This document shows, one piece after another, positions 59,403 through 64,000 of a stretch of 64,000 nucleotides of DNA. The notes under the pieces were generated by a model that was not told where the DNA came from, searched no databases, and saw only the letters and a list, made by a program, of their open reading frames with translations. The stretch is from Sphingobacteriaceae bacterium. GTDB taxonomy: Bacteria; Bacteroidota; Bacteroidia; B-17B0; Aurantibacillaceae. Both the position numbers and the translations under genes were made by a program. The stretch's first letter is position 1. The number at the start of each line of letters is the position of its first letter. The stretch covers positions 1,984,001 through 2,048,000 of the forward strand of contig NVQB01000001.1 in NCBI GenBank assembly GCA_002319075.1, in the 5' to 3' direction.

Positions 59403-62315
59403 ATGCATATATTTACCCGCCTTACTTTGTGTTTTGTATTTTCTACACTGCTTACCGAAGCACAAGCCCAAAACATCTTTGAACCAGAACACCCAAAGTC
59501 TGACATCAAGTTTAAAGAGAATAAGGGCCAGGTTTATGACCAGTTCTATAAAGCACGTCCGGATATTCTTTATTACGGACTAACAGGTCAATTCAGTTTT
59601 CATCTTAAAAAAAATGGCATTTCTTACCAGCTTGAAAAGATAGAGGAATGGAAAACAGAAACACCGGTGTATCTCGCTTCTGCATATAAAAAAGAAAGGC
59701 GTGAGGCTTCCTCAATAAGCTTCTACCGCTTGGATATAGATTGGTTAAATGTAAATCCGGATGCTGAGATCGTTCAGGGAGAAAGGCTTCCCGGAGTAGA
59801 AAATTATTACAATGAAACTTCACCAGAAGGCGCGTTACAGGTTAAGAATTACAGTGCACTTCTTTACAAAAATCTTTATCCCGGCATAGATTTAAAATGG
59901 TTTGGAACAAGTGAAGGATTAAAATATGAATACTATGTCGCCACGGGCAGTGATTATAAACAAATTCAACTTCAGTACGCCGGTGCGGAAAAAATTTATC
60001 TCTCGCCAAAGGGAGAATTAATTATCAAAACACCCCTGGGTGAACTGGTAGAGCAAAAACCTTATGTGACACAAAACGCTAAAAAATTAGAAGCGAACTG
60101 GTTAGTGAAAGACAATGTAATTTCTTTTGATATCAAAAATTATAATTCAAACTTGCCGCTTGTTATCGATCCGCTTATTCGCCTTTGGGGAACATACTAC
60201 GGTGGTGCTGGCAACGATTATATCAATTCACTTGCAAGCGATAACCTGGGTAATACCTACCTGGGTGGTGAAGTTAAGTCTACAAGTAACCTGGCTACCT
60301 CTGGCGCCCATCAAAGCACTTTTGGTGGAACCATCGGTTACTGGGGTGACGCTTTTGTTTCTAAATTCAATCCTAATGGAGTTTTACAATGGGCTACCTA
60401 TTATGGTGGTGCACAGTCTGATTTTGCAAATAGCATAACGGTGGATGCTAATGGTAATGTTTACATGACCGGTGGCACCTCTACAACAAATTCTGCGGTA
60501 ATGGCTACACCAGGAGCACACCAGAGCGTCGCTCCCTCATTTACCGTTCCCGGGCCTGTAAACGACGCTTTCCTGGTAAAATTTAATTCTTCAGGAGTAA
60601 GGCAATGGGGTACTTATTATGGAGGAACAAATTATGAATGGGCCTATGGGGTTGCTGTGAATACAACGGGCGACATTGCCATTGTAGGAACAACCAAATC
60701 GACCAACAGTGGAACCATAGCAACACCGGGCTCTCACCAATCTTCTTTCGCAGGAGGCTTAACCGACGGATTTATTGCAAAGTTTGACGCGTCTGGTACC
60801 AGGCTTTGGGGAACCTATTTCGGAGGATCGAGCGGTCAGGATGACGTGCTGTATTGTAATTTTGATGCTGGCGGAAACATTTATATTAACGGAGGTACAC
60901 CCTCCACTAACAGCATTGCAACCTCCGGTGCCCATCAAACTACTTACGGAGGTGGTTCACAAGATGGTTTCCTGGCAAAGTTCACTGCGAGCGGGCAATT
61001 GCTTTGGGGAACATATTATGGTGGTGCCGGCACCGATAATCTTTTCTTAAGCGCCATTGATGCTAATGGAGATATCTATTTAGCAGGAACAACCAGTACA
61101 AGTCTCAGCGGTGTTGTTGCTACTGCATCCTCTCATCAACCGGCTTATGGAGGAAATACGGATGGACTGCTTGTAAAATTTAATTCTGCGGGAGTCAGAC
61201 AGTGGGCCACGTACTATGGTGGTTTGGGAAACGATTATGCTGCAGGTCCTTCCATCGATCCCATGGGAGATATTTACATATCCGGCGGAACGTCTACAAG
61301 TTCGGGAACAGCGATTGCCAGCTCCTGTGCCTACCAGGAAAATTTTAAAGGAGGAAGTAGCGACGCTTACCTGGCAAAATTTAATGCTAACGGTTCGCGC
61401 ATCTGGGGTACTTATTTTGGTAGTATTTACACAGATGATGGCGGTATGTGTGCTGCAGACATTCATAACAATATTTACATTACCGGTGCCACACTCGCAA
61501 ATTCAGGAACAGTTATGGCGACAAGCGGTGCGCATCAAACTACTTTTGGCGGACAAACAGATACCTACCTCCAAAAATTTAATGGATGCACCCCCGGTAA
61601 TGCACTCAACATGACCCCTGTTTCAAACTTACTGGTTTGTCCTGGTACTACTGCTACATTAAGTGCCACTTGCGGAAACTGGTACAGTACTTTGAGTGGC
61701 ACTACCAGCCTGTTTACCGGGTCAGATTTTACCACGGGAATCATTAGCTCAGACTCCACTTTTTATGTGGAAGATTTTAGCTGCGGCTCTATATCTGGTC
61801 CGCGCACGGCTATTAGCTTAACGCTTAGTTCTTCTCCTACAGTAAGCTTGATAAATAGTAATCCCGTTGCTTGTGTTCAGGAAAGCGTGGTTATCTCTGC
61901 TTCAGGAGCTTCTACTTATTCTTGGATAAATACATCAGCAACTACTTCGTCCATCTCCTTCTATGTGCTTTTACAAACCACATACACCGTTATTGGAACG
62001 GGGGCTAACGGTTGTCAAAATACCGCAACGCTTACCGTTGTACCGAATTTATGTCTTGGAACAAATGAATTGGCTGATCAAAATGCACAGTTAACCGTAT
62101 ATCCAAATCCTGCTAAGGGCCAAGTAACTATTCGCTCAGCCAGTGAAGTAAATTTAATTCTTGTAAATGAACTCGGACAGGCGATACGATACATATCACT
62201 CAACACAACTCAGGCCTTTGAAGCTACATTAACAGATTTACCTAATGGTATTTATTTTCTGAAAAATGAGAGAGACGGAACAATGTTGAATAAAAAAATT
62301 GTGGTGATGCATTAA
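59403..62315 (+). CDS. T9SS-secreted SBBP-repeat (DUF7948) protein
   Basis: The 970-residue protein has a signal peptide (LTLCFVFSTLLTEAQAQ) and an N-terminal DUF7948-like domain beginning FKENKGQVYDQF (residues about 35-255). Eight or so SBBP repeats follow (each WGTYYGGAGxDxxxx ... DAxGNxYxxGxTxS), forming a beta-propeller-like region (about 260-700). One Ig-like module of the family seen in the purple acid phosphatase (GASTYSW ... GTGANGCQNT) and a type A sorting domain (LTVYPNPAKGQV) end the protein. It is expected on the surface. Activity unknown. Confidence 0.88.
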   Translation: MHIFTRLTLCFVFSTLLTEAQAQNIFEPEHPKSDIKFKENKGQVYDQFYKARPDILYYGLTGQFSFHLKKNGISYQLEKIEEWKTETPVYLASAYKKERREASSISFYRLDIDWLNVNPDAEIVQGERLPGVENYYNETSPEGALQVKNYSALLYKNLYPGIDLKWFGTSEGLKYEYYVATGSDYKQIQLQYAGAEKIYLSPKGELIIKTPLGELVEQKPYVTQNAKKLEANWLVKDNVISFDIKNYNSNLPLVIDPLIRLWGTYYGGAGNDYINSLASDNLGNTYLGGEVKSTSNLATSGAHQSTFGGTIGYWGDAFVSKFNPNGVLQWATYYGGAQSDFANSITVDANGNVYMTGGTSTTNSAVMATPGAHQSVAPSFTVPGPVNDAFLVKFNSSGVRQWGTYYGGTNYEWAYGVAVNTTGDIAIVGTTKSTNSGTIATPGSHQSSFAGGLTDGFIAKFDASGTRLWGTYFGGSSGQDDVLYCNFDAGGNIYINGGTPSTNSIATSGAHQTTYGGGSQDGFLAKFTASGQLLWGTYYGGAGTDNLFLSAIDANGDIYLAGTTSTSLSGVVATASSHQPAYGGNTDGLLVKFNSAGVRQWATYYGGLGNDYAAGPSIDPMGDIYISGGTSTSSGTAIASSCAYQENFKGGSSDAYLAKFNANGSRIWGTYFGSIYTDDGGMCAADIHNNIYITGATLANSGTVMATSGAHQTTFGGQTDTYLQKFNGCTPGNALNMTPVSNLLVCPGTTATLSATCGNWYSTLSGTTSLFTGSDFTTGIISSDSTFYVEDFSCGSISGPRTAISLTLSSSPTVSLINSNPVACVQESVVISASGASTYSWINTSATTSSISFYVLLQTTYTVIGTGANGCQNTATLTVVPNLCLGTNELADQNAQLTVYPNPAKGQVTIRSASEVNLILVNELGQAIRYISLNTTQAFEATLTDLPNGIYFLKNERDGTMLNKKIVVMH

Positions 62316-62339
62316 GCACTCCCGATAATTTTTCTGATC

Positions 62340-62813
62340 TTATGATTCGTTGGTTTCTTCTGTATCTTCTTCTGCAGAAGTCATTGCCTCTTCACAGATT
62401 TTACCGCTGGAGTGAAAATGAACCGTCATGTCAATAGGCTGAATATTATCAAGCCTGTATTCGCCTCCAAGGATGGGAAGTTTTTTGTAACCGTAAACTT
62501 CGTTTTCTTTTAAGAGAATTTTTTTCTCTTGCAGTTCAATGTACAGGTCTGTAAGAAACCATTCTGCAATACTATCCTTATTGCCCAGCATGTTTTGAAA
62601 CTCTGTTAATGTTCTCGCTACTTTGGTGAGTTCGCCGGCACCACAGTCCAGCCAATTCACTTCGCTCTTCGGCCCCAAAAAAAAGATGTCTCCAAAAACG
62701 CTTACAAATAAAACATGTTTTTGTTCTGCAATAAGCCAGGTCCATGTAGAACAAATATCTTTCAGATCAATTTTTTCTCTGTCTTTTACCAGGTCGGAAA
62801 GTTGAAGTATCAT
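62340..62813 (-). CDS. Tdi1/DUF1851-family immunity-like protein
   Basis: The 157-residue protein matches the DUF1851 (T6SS immunity Tdi1) pattern: FGDIFFLGP, NWLDCGAGELTKVA and the highly typical GYKKLPILGGEYRLDN with DMTVHFHSSGKICEE at its C terminus. An acidic tail (EEDTEETNES) follows. Related proteins neutralise secreted DNase-type effectors, but no toxin gene is adjacent in the window, so this is an orphan or has another role. Confidence 0.75.
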   Translation of the reverse strand: MILQLSDLVKDREKIDLKDICSTWTWLIAEQKHVLFVSVFGDIFFLGPKSEVNWLDCGAGELTKVARTLTEFQNMLGNKDSIAEWFLTDLYIELQEKKILLKENEVYGYKKLPILGGEYRLDNIQPIDMTVHFHSSGKICEEAMTSAEEDTEETNES

Positions 62814-62929
62814 GCTAAAATGATTTTTAACGCGCAGTTTTTAAGCGTTGTAAAAATACAATTTTTGTTAGTCGGAATTGCTTTAATTCTGATGAATTAT
62901 TCGCGTTCGGGTTAATAGTAAACTTTTCT

Positions 62930-63340
62930 TCATTTAGTAAGCAGCAGATGATCCAACAAAACCAGCTCGTTAAATTTTATACCGATTACAATATCATCTT
63001 TATAACCTATAGCACTTAGAGTCATAAATTTTGTCTTTTCTATTCCCATTAATGACGCTTGTTTCCCGAAACAACTATCAGCCCTTGCTGCCGAATTTGT
63101 AGCGCTATCGTACAGATTTATGGACCCCGTTATTTTTCTAAGCCAGGTATCCAGTTCTAAGATTTTAGTCGGGTAATTTTTAACCGTGCTATCTTTGGAA
63201 TCAGACTTAGTTTTTAAAAGTGCCAGTCTCTCCTCTATTTCTGAATCAATATGCGCTCCTATTCCATCTTCTACTTTTGAATTGCTTGAGCAAGAGCAGA
63301 GCAGTCCACAAAAAATTAAAATTTTGAAAATCATTTTCAT
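62930..63340 (-). CDS. Small lipoprotein of unknown function
   Basis: The 136-residue protein has a lipoprotein signal MKMIFKILIFCGLLCSCSS with the cysteine in LLCSC. The mature part contains a charged helix (IDSEIEERLALLKTKSDSK) and a FNELVLLDHLLL end. It lies downstream of the partial propeller gene on the same strand. No family recognised. Confidence 0.65.
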   Translation of the reverse strand: MKMIFKILIFCGLLCSCSSNSKVEDGIGAHIDSEIEERLALLKTKSDSKDSTVKNYPTKILELDTWLRKITGSINLYDSATNSAARADSCFGKQASLMGIEKTKFMTLSAIGYKDDIVIGIKFNELVLLDHLLLTK

Positions 63341-63390
63341 AAGGTTTGGGTTTTATGCTGTTATAAACGAAGGTATAAATTTATCTGGGA

Positions 63391-64000
63391 TCATCTTTTT
63401 TCCATTCGTACAAGTCCTTGTCTTGTAGCCAAAATTAGGTTGCCGTTTTTATCAAATTCCATAGCTGCGATATGGGAAGTAAGAATTTGTGAATTTTGAT
63501 TATGATAGTTCTCCCATCCTTTATCTAAATCGAAGCGAATTAAACCAGCCCGATCTGTTGAAATCCAAAGGACCTTCTCATTTTTATCATATACTATATC
63601 ATTGGTGCCATTTACAGGTATTCCGCAATTATCTGTAGTAAATTGTTTGTAGGTGTTATCGGTATAAAGAACCGCTATCCCTTCGTCATGATTCAACTTA
63701 CCTTTTTCTTTAGGTCCAAATTGATATAAGGAAAAATAGATATTTCCTTTTTCATCTTCTGCCAGACCCATTATGCATTTGCCTTTTAAAACAGTTTCGG
63801 TAAATTCAAAATTTGTAGTCTTCCCATTCTCGTCAATCATTGCAGTGCCTGTAAAAGTTCCAATCCATATCCTGTTTTTAGAATCCCTTTTCGCAAATCC
63901 AACGCGGTTTGAAGGAAGTTCGCTGTTCGTTTTCGTATTGATTAAGGACCAATTTCCATTTTTATATATTGTCAGCCCTTGGCCGGAACAGAAAAAACCT
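63391..64000 (-). CDS. Two-component-regulator-type propeller protein (partial, runs off the window)
   Basis: The minus-strand frame is open from the edge at 64000 to the stop at 63391 (about 202 residues). An internal ATG at 63840 is not the likely start, because blade-like sequence (KNRIWIGTFTGTAMIDENGK) continues upstream. Blades with the NxLWIST/NLILAT pattern (NEKVLWISTDRAGLIRFD, DKNGNLILATRQGLVRME) identify the propeller family of Bacteroidota sensors. The output domain, if any, would not be at this C-terminal end, as the protein stops after the last blade. Confidence 0.8.
   Translation of the reverse strand, partial: GFFCSGQGLTIYKNGNWSLINTKTNSELPSNRVGFAKRDSKNRIWIGTFTGTAMIDENGKTTNFEFTETVLKGKCIMGLAEDEKGNIYFSLYQFGPKEKGKLNHDEGIAVLYTDNTYKQFTTDNCGIPVNGTNDIVYDKNEKVLWISTDRAGLIRFDLDKGWENYHNQNSQILTSHIAAMEFDKNGNLILATRQGLVRMEKR

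Noticed and set aside
61080-61466. 128-codon minus-strand frame inside the SBBP gene
   Set aside because: Produced by the repetitive coding sequence on the other strand.
1-64000. tRNA, rRNA, insertion sequences or prophage
   Set aside because: Looked for cloverleaf-like and rRNA-like stretches and transposase or phage proteins by eye; none was convincing.

Overview
This window looks like a chromosomal stretch of a member of the Bacteroidota. The evidence is the low GC content, at least six secreted proteins ending in a type IX secretion (T9SS, type A) sorting domain, promoter boxes of the form TAnnTTTG instead of a classical -10, weak Shine-Dalgarno sequences, a futalosine-pathway menaquinone gene (mqnA), a PafA-type alkaline phosphatase and several Bacteroidota-typical families (DUF7948/SBBP, choice-of-anchor I, propeller-SpoIIE sensors). 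No rRNA, tRNA, CRISPR array, insertion sequence or phage gene was recognised, so the genus cannot be named.

Layout. 1-5866: tail of a T9SS protein; a transaldolase fused to a CBS pair next to a KdsC-like HAD phosphatase, separated by a 60-bp tandem hairpin repeat and a strong terminator; a DinB/YfiT metalloprotein; a sterol-desaturase-like hydroxylase overlapping a Upf1-like helicase. 5921-15082: POT peptide transporter, membrane proteins (one a duplicated DUF4389), an M61 peptidase, a TPR protein coupled to a SUI1-like factor, a divergent peroxiredoxin pair and rnhB. 15167-25126: an anchored beta-propeller protein, a MauG-like dihaem peroxidase, a 1529-residue secreted purple acid phosphatase and two tandem cysteine-containing lipoproteins. 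25396-33307: purM, mqnA, a secreted DOMON/PKD protein with an ankyrin protein, and a compact operon of LpxH-like phosphoesterase, glycosyltransferase and lipid kinase. 33433-43757: a choice-of-anchor I T9SS protein, an antiquitin-type aldehyde dehydrogenase, a small membrane ORF, a GNAT/FemAB-like protein, deoC, a broken GxxExxY nuclease gene and a second aldehyde dehydrogenase. 43864-53835: a propeller-SpoIIE signalling operon, then an overlapping FlaA1-like / PafA / serine hydrolase operon. 53832-64000: AsmA-like protein, envelope proteins, a TonB-like protein, DUF2750 and Tdi1/DUF1851 proteins, a large SBBP T9SS protein, a lipoprotein and a truncated propeller protein at the edge.

Themes. 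Most genes serve the cell envelope: secreted adhesin-like or enzymatic surface proteins, polysaccharide and lipid synthesis, phosphatases and small lipoproteins. Cytosolic housekeeping is represented by purM, mqnA, rnhB, deoC and the peroxiredoxins. The most unusual material is: the transaldolase-CBS/HAD pair; the three-gene lipid/glycan operon; hairpin repeats with conserved flanks but different stems at 1285-1404 and 25224-25287; and intergenic tracts with a 9-bp period (unit like acgcagatt) that flank, in opposite orientation, a decayed PD-(D/E)XK (GxxExxY) gene at 41781-42181.
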